DNA from: Clostridia bacterium
Lineage (GTDB): Bacteria; Bacillota; Clostridia; Oscillospirales; CAG-382
Length of the DNA: 64,000 nt
Assembly (NCBI GenBank): GCA_017456765.1
Contig: JAFTIR010000013.1
Coordinates: 62,001-126,000 of the forward strand
Reading direction: 5' to 3'
This document shows positions 25,428 to 34,440 of this stretch, one piece after another. Position numbers and translations under genes: made by a program. The notes under the pieces are model-generated. The model was not told where the DNA came from and did no database searches. It saw only the letters and a program-made list of their open reading frames with translations. Position 1 is the stretch's first letter, and each line of letters begins with the position of its first letter.

Positions 25428-25839
25428 ATATTTCGGCACCGGTTGTGCCGAGTCACTTTTGCCCCGATGCAAAAGTGACCAAAAAATCTCCGCTCATGTG
25501 TCGAAAACTCCGCTCCGCTTCGTAACATTCGACACGAGCCGCGGCGGCTCTTTTTTTATTCTCTACGCAGAATTTAAAAAAACTTATACTTTTCCTCACT
25601 ACTTCACCTGTATTTGCCTGCCGTACGGCAGGCTATGGCCTCGCAAAGCGAGGCAAACCACACTTATTAGTGAGAAGAAAATCGGAGCTTTGCAAATGTT
25701 CCGCCAGAGGGCAAAAGAGCCTCCACGGCTCGAAAAAAATGCGAAGCGAAGCTGAGATTTTTTTCAGAGTGGGCAGTTTTGGTTACTTTTGCTGAGTCAA
25801 AAGTAACGGAAAACGCACTCCGCAGAGTGCGGAATCCCC
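25428..25839. repeat. MITE-like hairpin element, copy 5
   Basis: Left arm: CGGCACCGGTTGTGCCG, TCACTTTTGC / GCAAAAGTGA, linker TCTCCGCTCATG, TGTCGAA ... TTCGACA and GAGCCGCGGCGGCTC plus T7. Middle: GCCTGCC / GGCAGGC and CCTCGC / GCGAGG, as in copies 1 and 8. Right arm: GAGCCTCCACGGCTC, TTACTTTTG / CAAAAGTAA and GCACTCCGCAGAGTGC, ending GGAATCCCC next to heptamers that reach into metH. Confidence 0.85.
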
Positions 25840-25844
25840 AATTC

Positions 25845-28220
25845 CTAATTCCCAATTCCATAAAACCTTTCCGCTATCTTAACACTCTCCATAGCGTCCT
25901 TACCGTAAAAGTCAGCATTTATCATCTGTGCATACTCCTCGTTGAGTACGGCACCGCCGACCATAACGCGCGCCGTGGGTCTTTTTTCGTGAAGAAGCTT
26001 TATTGTCTGTTCCATGGCAGGAACGGTTGTTGTCATAAGAGCAGATAAACCTACAAGATTGCAATTTCTTCCGTCTGCTTCCTCGAGTATTTTTTCGGGT
26101 GCAACATCGCGCCCCAGGTCATACACGACAAAGCCGTAGCTTTCAAGAAGCACCTTCACAATATTCTTGCCTATGTCGTGAATGTCTCCCTTGACTGTGG
26201 CAAGTATTACCGCCTTTGATATGTCGGTCTTGCCCTTTGGCATCTTTGCCTTAATTTCTTCAAATGCAAGAGAGGCACTCTCGGCACTCATAAGAAGCTG
26301 GGGCAGGAAAATTTTCTTTTCCTCAAAGCCAGTTCCCACCGTGTTGAGAGCAGGTATGATTTTTCCGCCTATTATTTCGAGGGGATTTTCATTTTCGCAA
26401 AGCCTTTTTGCAATATACCTTGCCTTTTCTCGCAGTCCCTTTACTATTGCCCCCTCAAGGCTTTCGTCGTTTTCCTGCACTTTCTGATTTGTCGGTGCTT
26501 CACTTTCCTGCGACTGTACATAGCCAATATAATTTTCAAAGGCGCTGTCTCGTCCCGAAAGGGCGCAGAAAGCATAGTATGAATCGGTCATGCCCTTTGA
26601 AAAGGGGTTCATAATGGCACAACTAAGACCATTTTCAAGCGCCATGGTAAAAAATGCAGAGTTTATGGTTTCCCTTGAAGGAAGTCCGAAGGAAATGTTG
26701 GACACGCCAAGGCTTGTATAAAATCCGTTTTCACAAAGCATCTTTATCGCTTCAATGGTAACTCTTGCACTTGTCTTGTCAGAGGACACGGTAAGGGCAA
26801 GTGGGTCAACGATAATATCCTTTTTTGAAATGCCGTATTGCTTTGCCCTCTCTGCGATTTTCTGTGCAACGGCAAGGCGTTCGGACGCCGTTTCGGGAAT
26901 ACCCGACTCGTCAAGTGTCAGGGCAATAAGAGTTCCGCCGTATTTTTTCACGAGTGGAAGCACGGCATTCATGCTTTCTTCTGTGCCGTTTACAGAGTTT
27001 ACAAGGGGTTTGCCGTTGTATATCCTCATTGCCGCCTCAAGAACGGCAGGATTAGACGAGTCAAGCTGAAGCGGAAGTGCCGTTACACTCTGAATTTCCT
27101 CCACGGCTCGTTTCATCACTGAAATTTCATCAATTTCGGGAAGTCCCACATTTACATCGAGAATATGTACTCCCTTTTCCTCTTGCTTTACCGCTTCCGA
27201 GATAATATATCCCATATCCCCCTCGCGAAGCGCCGCTTTTAATTTTGATTTTCCCGTAGGGTTTATCCTTTCACCGATAAGGGTAGGCTTTTGTCCCACA
27301 AAATGGGCGTGGGTGTAGGAGGAAACCGCCGTGAAATTCTTTTCCGAAGGCAAAGAATAGGGAAGATTTTCTGTCTTTTCCACAAGCAGCTTTATATATT
27401 CGGGAGTTGTTCCGCAGCAGCCGCCGAGAATACACGCTCCCTTTTGCGCAAGAACAGTACAAACGTCGGAAAATTCCTCCGCCGTCTTATCAAACACCGT
27501 CTTTGCGTCCTTGATTACGGGAAGTCCTGCATTTGGCTTTACAATAATAGGTGTTGACGAAAACTTTGCAAACTTTTCGACTATCGGCAGCATTTTGTCG
27601 GGGCCGAGCGAGCAGTTCATGCCTATTGCATCGACGCCGAGAGCTTCAAGAAGTGTTATCATCGCCTCGGGGTTTGCACCGGTCATGAGCTTTTCGCTCT
27701 CATCATAAACGTTGGTTACAAAAATGGGCAAATCCGAGTTTTCCTTTGCCGCAATTACTGCCGCCTTTGTTTCGAGGCTGTCGTTCATGGTTTCAATGAG
27801 GATTAAATCTGCACCGTTCTTTACTCCCTCACGAACGTTTGAAGCAAAAATCTCCACTGCGTCCTCAAAGTCGAGCTCGCCTAATGGCTTTAACAGCTTT
27901 CCTGTAGGACCTATGTCAAGGGCAATAAATCTGTCGCCCTCAAAGCCCTCTTTTGCTTTTTTTGCGCAATCGAATGCCGCCGCAATCAGCTCTTTATAGT
28001 TACCGTACTTTTTGCAGTTTACGCCAAACGTATTTGTGGCAACGATATTACTGCCTGCCTCAAAGTAGCCTTTGTGAAGAGATATTACTGCGTCGGGGTT
28101 ATCTATATTCCACATTTCTGGCGGCATTCCCGAGGGAAGTCCCATGCTCTGAAGCACAGTTCCCGTACCGCCGTCAAGGTATAATCTTTTTTGTTTTATA
28201 AGGTGCTTTAAGTTATTCAT
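25845..28220 (-). CDS. metH: B12-dependent methionine synthase lacking the reactivation domain
   Basis: 791 residues against about 1200 for full MetH. Domains in order: homocysteine S-methyltransferase (about 1-290, zinc cysteines in GMNCS and GGCCGTT); pterin/methyl-THF binding (about 310-570, LIGERINPTGKSK and ILDVNVGLPEIDE); B12 cap helices; and cobalamin binding with the DxHxxG motif in KGDIHDIGKNIV (about 675-690). The missing activation domain is supplied by the separate gene at 28944-29534. The final GIGN and stop lie in a heptamer repeat. AAAGGAG precedes the start. Confidence 0.95.
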   Translation of the reverse strand: MNNLKHLIKQKRLYLDGGTGTVLQSMGLPSGMPPEMWNIDNPDAVISLHKGYFEAGSNIVATNTFGVNCKKYGNYKELIAAAFDCAKKAKEGFEGDRFIALDIGPTGKLLKPLGELDFEDAVEIFASNVREGVKNGADLILIETMNDSLETKAAVIAAKENSDLPIFVTNVYDESEKLMTGANPEAMITLLEALGVDAIGMNCSLGPDKMLPIVEKFAKFSSTPIIVKPNAGLPVIKDAKTVFDKTAEEFSDVCTVLAQKGACILGGCCGTTPEYIKLLVEKTENLPYSLPSEKNFTAVSSYTHAHFVGQKPTLIGERINPTGKSKLKAALREGDMGYIISEAVKQEEKGVHILDVNVGLPEIDEISVMKRAVEEIQSVTALPLQLDSSNPAVLEAAMRIYNGKPLVNSVNGTEESMNAVLPLVKKYGGTLIALTLDESGIPETASERLAVAQKIAERAKQYGISKKDIIVDPLALTVSSDKTSARVTIEAIKMLCENGFYTSLGVSNISFGLPSRETINSAFFTMALENGLSCAIMNPFSKGMTDSYYAFCALSGRDSAFENYIGYVQSQESEAPTNQKVQENDESLEGAIVKGLREKARYIAKRLCENENPLEIIGGKIIPALNTVGTGFEEKKIFLPQLLMSAESASLAFEEIKAKMPKGKTDISKAVILATVKGDIHDIGKNIVKVLLESYGFVVYDLGRDVAPEKILEEADGRNCNLVGLSALMTTTVPAMEQTIKLLHEKRPTARVMVGGAVLNEEYAQMINADFYGKDAMESVKIAERFYGIGN

Positions 28221-28300
28221 TTAATACTCCTTTTCTATACGTGATAGACAATTTAGATGCAAAGCTGTTTTTATCCCTTACATATCAAACAAATTCATAA

Positions 28301-28849
28301 TTATTGTTCAGTAACCTTTCTTTTTTCCTGGATATGAAATTTTACAATTACCACAATGGTAATTGCAAATTCGATTCCATAGGAAATAGCAGAGGAAATC
28401 GGGGCATTGACAAGCAGATTATATGCAATTGCACACATGTGAGGAATCAGCACCACATATCTCATCAATTTGATGTTCCGAATCGCAAATGAAATTGCAT
28501 ACATACAGGAAGCAATCATATACAATATATCCCACGGTGATGCGGCTCCGGATAAAATAACATAGTTTATTACTATATAGTTGAAAACAGTTACGAAACA
28601 CAGTGCAGTAATCACAAAAAAAGGAACTTCTCTGTTTAGTTTTTCGTATCTGTAGCAAATCAATCCCCGCCCGATTCCTATAACTACAGAAACCATGGTA
28701 AAATACGCGCCCATCATCAAATAAGAGAGTGACAAAAAAACATTTCCGACAACTTGTAATATCAGATAACTCTTTTTATTATTAAAAAAATAGCTCAAAG
28801 AGTACATAGCAAGCGCTGCTGTGCTCAAAATAAAAGACAATGTATTCAT
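28301..28849 (-). CDS. YgjV-like inner membrane protein
   Basis: 182 residues with about six membrane helices and short loops, including FFNNKKSYLILQ and GIGRGLICYRYEKLN, as in the YgjV family of unknown function. It lies between the metH activation-domain gene and metH, but has its own promoter (28880-28909) and looks richer in A+T than its neighbours, so its link to methionine metabolism is doubtful. Confidence 0.75.
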   Translation of the reverse strand: MNTLSFILSTAALAMYSLSYFFNNKKSYLILQVVGNVFLSLSYLMMGAYFTMVSVVIGIGRGLICYRYEKLNREVPFFVITALCFVTVFNYIVINYVILSGAASPWDILYMIASCMYAISFAIRNIKLMRYVVLIPHMCAIAYNLLVNAPISSAISYGIEFAITIVVIVKFHIQEKRKVTEQ

Positions 28850-28879
28850 AATTCCTTCTAATCTTTCTTTTGAATTTAT

Positions 28880-28909
28880 TCTATAATCTATCTGATTTTA
28901 TCAAGTCAA
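28880..28909 (-). promoter_or_regulatory. Promoter of the YgjV-like gene
   Basis: Minus strand TTGACT (28904-28909), 18-bp spacer, TATAGA (28880-28885). Confidence 0.6.
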
Positions 28910-28943
28910 AAACAAAGAATTATCTTTGTCGGCAATGCTGTTC

Positions 28944-29534
28944 TTATTCTTTTATCCCCATAACAGCCGTAATACTCTTCTGCGGTGTCATAATATTTGA
29001 ATCCGTAAGCGTAATACCGAGAAGTTTTTGTGCATTAAGCACCGAAAGAACATCCTTTTGCAGTGAAAGGTGGGAGTCACCATATCCCGGGGAAAACCTG
29101 GGCTTGCATTTTGTGCCGTTCTTTATCATTTGCTCTGCCATGTCGCACACGCTCTCGGCAAGTGCAGAGCTTACCGCATCACACACAAAAAAATCGGCGG
29201 GCGACAAAAGGGAAAGTCTTGAGAGAAGTCTGTCTACCCCGTGTCCGAGGGTGACTGCAAAAACATAGGCTTCTCTGCATCCGTCAAGGTTTTTGCAAAG
29301 GTCACGGCTTTCTGTCTTTACAAACCCTAAGTCAACAATTCCGTTTTCAGCCTTTAGCTTTACCTCTACCTTTACAAAACAGCATTTGGGAGTCATTACC
29401 TCAAAAACCTCCCGAATTGCATCGTCAAAGACCGACACATCAAAGTCACGACCCACTGACAGTCTGCGCGCAAGCTCCCCTGCATCAATTTTTATACCGT
29501 CTTTTTCGATTAAAAAGTATTCTGCCCGGGTCAT
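28944..29534 (-). CDS. Methionine synthase activation-domain protein (stand-alone)
   Basis: 196 residues that correspond to the SAM-binding reactivation domain of MetH. The domain reductively methylates inactive cob(II)alamin. Recognisable segments are VFAVTLGHGVDRLLSRL, DAVSSALAESVCDMAE and KPRFSPGYGDSHLSLQ, the last being the conserved RxSPGYGD-type motif. It overlaps metF by ATGA, so MetF and the activator are made together, and it completes the truncated MetH encoded downstream. Confidence 0.9.
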   Translation of the reverse strand: MTRAEYFLIEKDGIKIDAGELARRLSVGRDFDVSVFDDAIREVFEVMTPKCCFVKVEVKLKAENGIVDLGFVKTESRDLCKNLDGCREAYVFAVTLGHGVDRLLSRLSLLSPADFFVCDAVSSALAESVCDMAEQMIKNGTKCKPRFSPGYGDSHLSLQKDVLSVLNAQKLLGITLTDSNIMTPQKSITAVMGIKE

Positions 29535-30409
29535 CTCTTTATAATTTCCGAGACGTTGCTCTGTATAGCCTTTGCAACATCCGGCTTATTCATGGAATAA
29601 ACATGAACTGCATTTATGCCGTTTGCGTAAAGGTCAATAATCTGGTCGGTGGCATAGGCAATACCTGCCTGACGCATAGCCTCAGGGTCCTGCCCGAATT
29701 TATCGACAAGTGCCTTAAAACGAACAGGCATAAAGGAGCCCGAGAGCTTTATTGCACGTTCTACCTGATTTGCGTTGGTTATTGGCATAATGCCGGGGAT
29801 TACGGGGACAGTTATACCTGCCTCGCGGATTTTATAGAGGAAGTTATAGAGAAGATTATTATCAAAAAACATCTGCGTTGTGAGAAAATCAACCCCCGCG
29901 TCAACCTTTTCTTTAAGGTATTTTATATCTTCTGACTGATTCGCACTTTCGGGGTGAATTTCGGGATAGCACGCCGCACCGATACAAAATTCCTTACCAC
30001 TCATTTTTATATCATGTATAAGGTCAATGGCGTGACGATAGTCCCACTTTGTCCTGTCGCTGTTTTCAAGCTCGGGAGTCAAATCTCCACGAAGAGCCAT
30101 GATATTATCAATGCCTGCCTGTTTTATATGTTCAATTCTTTCCTTAACAGTCTCTTTTGTCGAGGAAACGCAGGTAAGGTGTGCAAGTGTAGGCACACCG
30201 TAGTTTTTCTTGATATTTCCGGCAATTTCGAGGGTATATTTACTTGTACCACCACCGGCTCCGTAGGTTACGCTCATAAATGATGGGCGAAGCTTTGCAA
30301 TTTCCTCGGTTGCAAATTTTACGCTTTCAAAGGAGGAGTCGGTTTTAGGCGGAAACACCTCAAATGAAAGGGTGGGTTTGCCTGTTCTTAAAATGTCGAT
30401 TATTTTCAT
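29531..30409 (-). CDS. metF: 5,10-methylenetetrahydrofolate reductase
   Basis: 292 residues, a TIM-barrel flavoprotein that makes methyl-THF for MetH. Motifs: LSFEVFPPKT near the start with the catalytic Glu, MSVTYGAGG, ALRGDLTPE, DFLTTQMFFDN, and PGIMPI. Length is normal for MetF. First gene of the metF-activator unit with its own promoter at 30451-30479. Confidence 0.96.
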   Translation of the reverse strand: MKIIDILRTGKPTLSFEVFPPKTDSSFESVKFATEEIAKLRPSFMSVTYGAGGGTSKYTLEIAGNIKKNYGVPTLAHLTCVSSTKETVKERIEHIKQAGIDNIMALRGDLTPELENSDRTKWDYRHAIDLIHDIKMSGKEFCIGAACYPEIHPESANQSEDIKYLKEKVDAGVDFLTTQMFFDNNLLYNFLYKIREAGITVPVIPGIMPITNANQVERAIKLSGSFMPVRFKALVDKFGQDPEAMRQAGIAYATDQIIDLYANGINAVHVYSMNKPDVAKAIQSNVSEIIKR

Positions 30410-30450
30410 GTAAAATCTCTCTTTTCGTGCAGAAATACTTATACATGATA

Positions 30451-30479
30451 ATTATAACACACAACATTCAAGAATACAA
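30451..30479 (-). promoter_or_regulatory. Promoter of metF
   Basis: Minus strand TTGTAT (30474-30479), 17-bp spacer, TATAAT (30451-30456). No SAM or B12 riboswitch motif lies between it and metF. Confidence 0.65.
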
Positions 30480-30492
30480 GAGAAATTTAAGT

Positions 30493-30753
30493 TCAATTCA
30501 TAGCTTCCACAAGAAATTTTGCGGCGAATTTTACGCCCTTTACGAAGGCATCTTTTTCTACAATGCACTCCATTTTCATCATGGTTTGCTGATAGGTTTC
30601 AAACAGTTCCTTATCAGCCGCTGACATATTTTCAAGAAGTTTTTCTCTACAAAGTTCAGAGTGTTTGAAATATTCGGACAGGTCTTTATCGAATTTTGCC
30701 GGGGTTTCGGACTGATAGAGGTCCCAGAGGTCTTCAATGGTTGGGGATTTCAT
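30493..30753 (-). CDS. Small helical protein, possibly DUF6809-like
   Basis: 86 residues from the ATG at 30751-30753, with AAAGGAG ten bases upstream; upstream in-frame starts lack a ribosome site. The sequence is mostly helical (EYFKHSELCREKLLENMSA, then DAFVKGVKFAAKFLVEAM), like the DUF6809 group of small clostridial proteins of unknown function. No membrane segment or catalytic motif. The family call is from memory and tentative. Confidence 0.6.
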   Translation of the reverse strand: MKSPTIEDLWDLYQSETPAKFDKDLSEYFKHSELCREKLLENMSAADKELFETYQQTMMKMECIVEKDAFVKGVKFAAKFLVEAMN

Positions 30754-30839
30754 GGTTTTTTGCTCCTTTTGTGTTTTTTTCACCATTATATCATCACAAC
30801 ACAGACTTTTATCAGAATTCACCTTAAAAGGCGCGAAAA

Positions 30840-31467
30840 GGATTCCGCCATCTGCGGATGGCGTTTTCCGTCACTTTTGACTCAGCAAAAGTAACCAAAA
30901 CTGCCCACTCATGTGTCGAATACTCCGCTTCGCTCCGTAACATTCGACACGAGCCGCGGCGGCTCTTTTCTGTCCCTCAACGCAATAACAGAAGAAAATC
31001 TCATGTTCTTCTCACTAATTCACCAAAACAGCCTGCCTGGCGGCAGGATGGCGGGCGCGACGCGTTAAGAAAACAACCCTGTGTGGTTGTTTTTAGCCAA
31101 AGCGGGACACGAACTTGCTCGTGTTCAGGGCAAAGGGCTTGCAAAAAATCAAACTTTCGTGGTCGCCGTCCGATTGACATTAGTTCAATATTCTTCAATT
31201 CGCACGTGACCAAAATGTGAGAGGTAAGCCACCACGGCGAAGGAGAGAAGTCAGCGCAGGTTTGGCGGCAGGTAGTTGGTTGAAATCTTATATACAAATT
31301 TTGACGACAGCGTAGAAGTAGTTAGCCTCACTTTGGCAGGTCAAAATTTGACGATTTACAGGAATGCTTCTCCAAACCGAGCCATCTCTCCTTTTGAGTG
31401 GAGAATTTTTGGTACTTTTGTTTCGGGACAAAAGTACGGAAAACGCTGTCCGCAGACAGCGGAATCC
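30840..31467. repeat. MITE-like hairpin element, copy 6 (628 bp)
   Basis: Clear inverted ends. Left: GGATTCCGCC, GCCATCTGCGGATGGC, CACTTTTGACTCAGCAAAAG, CCCACTCATG, TGTCGAA ... TTCGACA and GAGCCGCGGCGGCTC. Right, reversed: GGATTCCGCTGTCTGCGG, TACTTTTGTCCCGAAAC and CTCCACTC. The middle (31040-31370) is unlike other copies and holds AACAACCCTGTGTGGTTGTT. No believable gene. Confidence 0.8.
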
Positions 31468-31677
31468 TTTAACATTACCATTTGCACTTCCATTTATGAC
31501 AAAAAAAGCGCGGCTTTTCAGCCGCACAATTCCTACGGAGAGTCCCCGCTGACAACTCACGATATATGTTCGTGCCAAGCAAACCCTCGTGGTCGCTTAA
31601 ATAACCCCGTTTGCGTTGCATATACGCAACAACGCAAACTCATTCCTAATTCCTAATTCCTAATTCCTAATTCCTAA
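31468..31677. repeat. Repeat block and heptamer array before the second MATE gene
   Basis: Contains GCGGCTTTTCAGCCGC, the CGATATAT / CCTCGTGGTCGCTTAA block shared with 2530-2585, and five ATTCCTA heptamers ending at the MATE stop codon. Confidence 0.7.
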
Positions 31678-33015
31678 TTACCAATACCCGTATTTTTTTC
31701 TCTTTATCACCATAAAGAATACCGTCAGCAACACCGCCATGACCTCTGCCACAACGATTGACCACCATATGCCGTCAAGCTCGAAGAATACGGGAAGCAC
31801 AAGCACCGCCGCAACCTGAAAGACGAGTGTTCTGAGAAATGCCATAATTGCCGAAGTCACGCCGTCTGACAGTGCCGTAAAAAACGCCGAGCCGAAAATT
31901 GCAAAGCCTGCAAAGAGGAAGGAGAAGGAATATATCATAAATCCCCGAAGCGTTATGCTCATAAGAGAAGCATCATAGCCCACAAAAATGTATGACAGGG
32001 GATATGCACAAGCTTCTCCAAAAACAAGCATTGCTACAGAGCAAATGCCGATTACCTTGAGGCTCTTTTTCAAAAGACTCTTGAGCTCGTCATAGTTTTC
32101 CGCACCGTAGTGGTAGCCGAAAACAGGCGCAAGTCCCGTGGCAAAGCCGATAAATACGGCAATAAAAATCATGTTGACATACATGAGAACTCCGTATGCC
32201 GCAACACCGTCCTCACCTGCGTACTTCATAAGCTGAAAATTGTAGAGAATACCCACGAGCGAAAAGGAAATGTTGCTCATAAGCTCGCTTGAGCCGTTGG
32301 TGCACGCCTTAAGCATCCATTTGCCGACATATTTTGTCCTGACAAGCCTTAAAAGGCTGGTGTTTGGACGGAAAAAATATACAAGCGGAACGATGCCTCC
32401 AATAAACTGACTGAGCGCCGTTGCAACCGCCGCACCCACAATTCCCCAGCGGAAAACTGCCATAAACAGAGCATCAAGCACCATGTTGGCAACACCTGAA
32501 ACAAGCGTCATATAAAGCCCGAGCTTTGGCTTTTCCGCCGTTATGAAAAAGGTCTGAAACTCGAACTGAAGCATATATGCAGGGGACGCAAGGGCAATAA
32601 TTCTTCCGTAAAGTATGCAGTCCTCAAGCATCTGTCCCTCAGCGCCAAGGGCAATTGCTACCGGCTTCATAAATACAAGCCCGAAAACTGCCATGATAAA
32701 GCCGAGTACAAGTCCGGCATAGACAAAGAGGGAAAACTGCCTCTGCGCCTCGTCCTTTTTGCCCTGTCCCAGAGAAAATGCAACTATCGCACTGCCGCCC
32801 GCCCCCAGCATAAAGCCGAATGCCCCGAGAATCATGAGTACAGGCATTATGAAATTGACTGCGGCAAAAGATGTTTTGCCCACAAAGTTTGATACAAAAA
32901 ATCCGTCAACAACGCCGTAGATTGATGTGAAAATCATCATAATAATCGACGGCATGGTAAAGCGAAGCATGCGCTTTACATCAAAATGGTCTGAAAGTTT
33001 TATCTGCTGTTTCAT
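31678..33015 (-). CDS. MATE family efflux transporter (second copy)
   Basis: 445 residues from the ATG at 33013-33015, which has GAGGAG just upstream; the longer frame would run into the HAD gene. Twelve helices are expected, with FTSIYGVVDGFFVSNFVGK near residues 30-48 and GAGGSAIVAFSLGQGKKDEA in the first half. It is not a recent duplicate of the gene at 264-1640. It follows the HAD phosphatase by seven bases and is probably cotranscribed. Exported substrate unknown. Confidence 0.92.
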   Translation of the reverse strand: MKQQIKLSDHFDVKRMLRFTMPSIIMMIFTSIYGVVDGFFVSNFVGKTSFAAVNFIMPVLMILGAFGFMLGAGGSAIVAFSLGQGKKDEAQRQFSLFVYAGLVLGFIMAVFGLVFMKPVAIALGAEGQMLEDCILYGRIIALASPAYMLQFEFQTFFITAEKPKLGLYMTLVSGVANMVLDALFMAVFRWGIVGAAVATALSQFIGGIVPLVYFFRPNTSLLRLVRTKYVGKWMLKACTNGSSELMSNISFSLVGILYNFQLMKYAGEDGVAAYGVLMYVNMIFIAVFIGFATGLAPVFGYHYGAENYDELKSLLKKSLKVIGICSVAMLVFGEACAYPLSYIFVGYDASLMSITLRGFMIYSFSFLFAGFAIFGSAFFTALSDGVTSAIMAFLRTLVFQVAAVLVLPVFFELDGIWWSIVVAEVMAVLLTVFFMVIKRKKYGYW

Positions 33016-33022
33016 AGTCTCC

Positions 33023-33841
33023 TCATATCGGGAACACCTTATTTTCAAGGTCGCTTATAATCCTTGAAATCGCGTGCTCCTCGTTGCTTACCGTGACAAA
33101 ATCCGCCGCCCTCTTTGCATCCTCACATGCATTTGATACGGCAATTCCCAGCTTTGCGGCGCGGAACATGGATATGTCATTGTTATAGTCGCCAACGGCG
33201 ATTGTCTTATTCTCGTCAATGCCGAGCTTTTCGCATATTTTTTGTATGGATGTACCCTTACCGATGTCTTTTGGCAGAATTTCATAGAGGTACTTTTCCG
33301 AGCGTATAAAGCCGAAGTTTTCCGCTAGAGGATGATTCTTAAGCAGCCTTTCCACGCCACACATTTCCTCTTCGGTGCACACTCCGAAAACTATTTTTGC
33401 AATATCCTTTACCTCTGTGTATTTGCAAACAATATTTTCTGCTCCAGTAATCTGTCTGAAGCGCTTCATTACCTCGTTTTCCTTGCAGAAATGAGTTTTA
33501 TAATAGGTATTTACCTGTATTCCGACATGGGGGAAGCTTTCGTCAACACACCTTATAAGCTCGTACACATCCTCATGCATGCTTGCCTTCCAGATATATT
33601 TGTCATTAAAGTAATCATAAACACCTGCACCGTTGACACAGCCGACGGGAACATTTGGTGCTACACTCTCAAAAACATCCCTTGCAAAGTACGGCATTCT
33701 GCCCGTAACGAAGGTGAAAAATCCGCCCTCACTCTTAAAATACTCAATAGCATTTCTGTTTTCGACAGATATTGTTTTGTCATTTCTGTACAGCGTTCCG
33801 TCAAGGTCGGTGCAGATAAGCACGCCGTCAAATTTTCCCAT
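33023..33841 (-). CDS. HAD-superfamily phosphatase, Cof/YbiV type
   Basis: 272 residues from the ATG at 33839-33841, with GAGGAA seven bases before it. The catalytic nucleophile motif DLDGTL has D12 and D14; motif II is in FFTFVTGRMP; motif IV is VGDYNNDISMF near residue 210. The C2-type cap between them marks the Cof subfamily, which acts on sugar phosphates, FMN or other small phosphates. Specific substrate unknown. Confidence 0.9.
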   Translation of the reverse strand: MGKFDGVLICTDLDGTLYRNDKTISVENRNAIEYFKSEGGFFTFVTGRMPYFARDVFESVAPNVPVGCVNGAGVYDYFNDKYIWKASMHEDVYELIRCVDESFPHVGIQVNTYYKTHFCKENEVMKRFRQITGAENIVCKYTEVKDIAKIVFGVCTEEEMCGVERLLKNHPLAENFGFIRSEKYLYEILPKDIGKGTSIQKICEKLGIDENKTIAVGDYNNDISMFRAAKLGIAVSNACEDAKRAADFVTVSNEEHAISRIISDLENKVFPI

Positions 33842-33911
33842 GGGTATTTCCTCTTTCCGCATATATAAGGTTTCACTAAAATCCCCGACGGAAGCCCGTC
33901 AGGGATAATTT

Positions 33912-34340
33912 TTATTTTCTTTTTTCGATGGTGATTATTCTTCCCGTATCGCCTGTCTTTTCGAAGGTAATGTCATATCTCTCATCAGGCAAGGCAAAGG
34001 GGATATTTTCACTCCATTCGGTGAAAATTACGCCGTCTCTTTCAAAGTAGTCATAAAAACCTGTTGAGTAAAGCGAATCGTCATCGAGTATTCTGTACAT
34101 ATCAAAATGAAATATGGGTATTTCTCCCCTATACTCGTTGACAATTGCATAGGTCGGGCTTGCAACTCTTGCCCCCGGGCAAAGCACCGATGCGACACCC
34201 CTTACAAACGCCGTCTTACCGCTTCCGAGGTTGCCGAAAAATGCTATGAAGTCGCCGCTTTTCAGAGTTTTTGCAAAATCGGCGGCTATTTTTTCTGTGT
34301 CTTCCTCACAGGAGGAGGTAAAAATCCATTTGTTTTCCAT
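33912..34340 (-). CDS. tsaE: tRNA threonylcarbamoyladenosine biosynthesis ATPase TsaE
   Basis: 142 residues. TsaE is the ATPase that cycles the TsaB-TsaD complex in t6A37 synthesis. Walker A GNLGSGKTAF lies near residues 37-46, followed by the family segments VASPTYAIVNEY, FHFDMYRI and IFTEWSENI. The usual partners tsaB and tsaD are not adjacent. A 70-bp gap separates it from the HAD gene. Confidence 0.95.
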   Translation of the reverse strand: MENKWIFTSSCEEDTEKIAADFAKTLKSGDFIAFFGNLGSGKTAFVRGVASVLCPGARVASPTYAIVNEYRGEIPIFHFDMYRILDDDSLYSTGFYDYFERDGVIFTEWSENIPFALPDERYDITFEKTGDTGRIITIEKRK

Positions 34341-34440
34341 TTTGTTATCTTTCTTGAATTTATTCTTTATGTGAAAGGAAATTTGCGGCGTGGAGTCGCA
34401 TTTTTCGTTACTTTTTTACAGTACAAAGAGTAATCTTAAG

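Noticed and set aside
30410..30492. SAM or cobalamin riboswitch ahead of metF
   Set aside because: The leader is under 45 nt and has none of the conserved blocks; the gap before metH is also too short.
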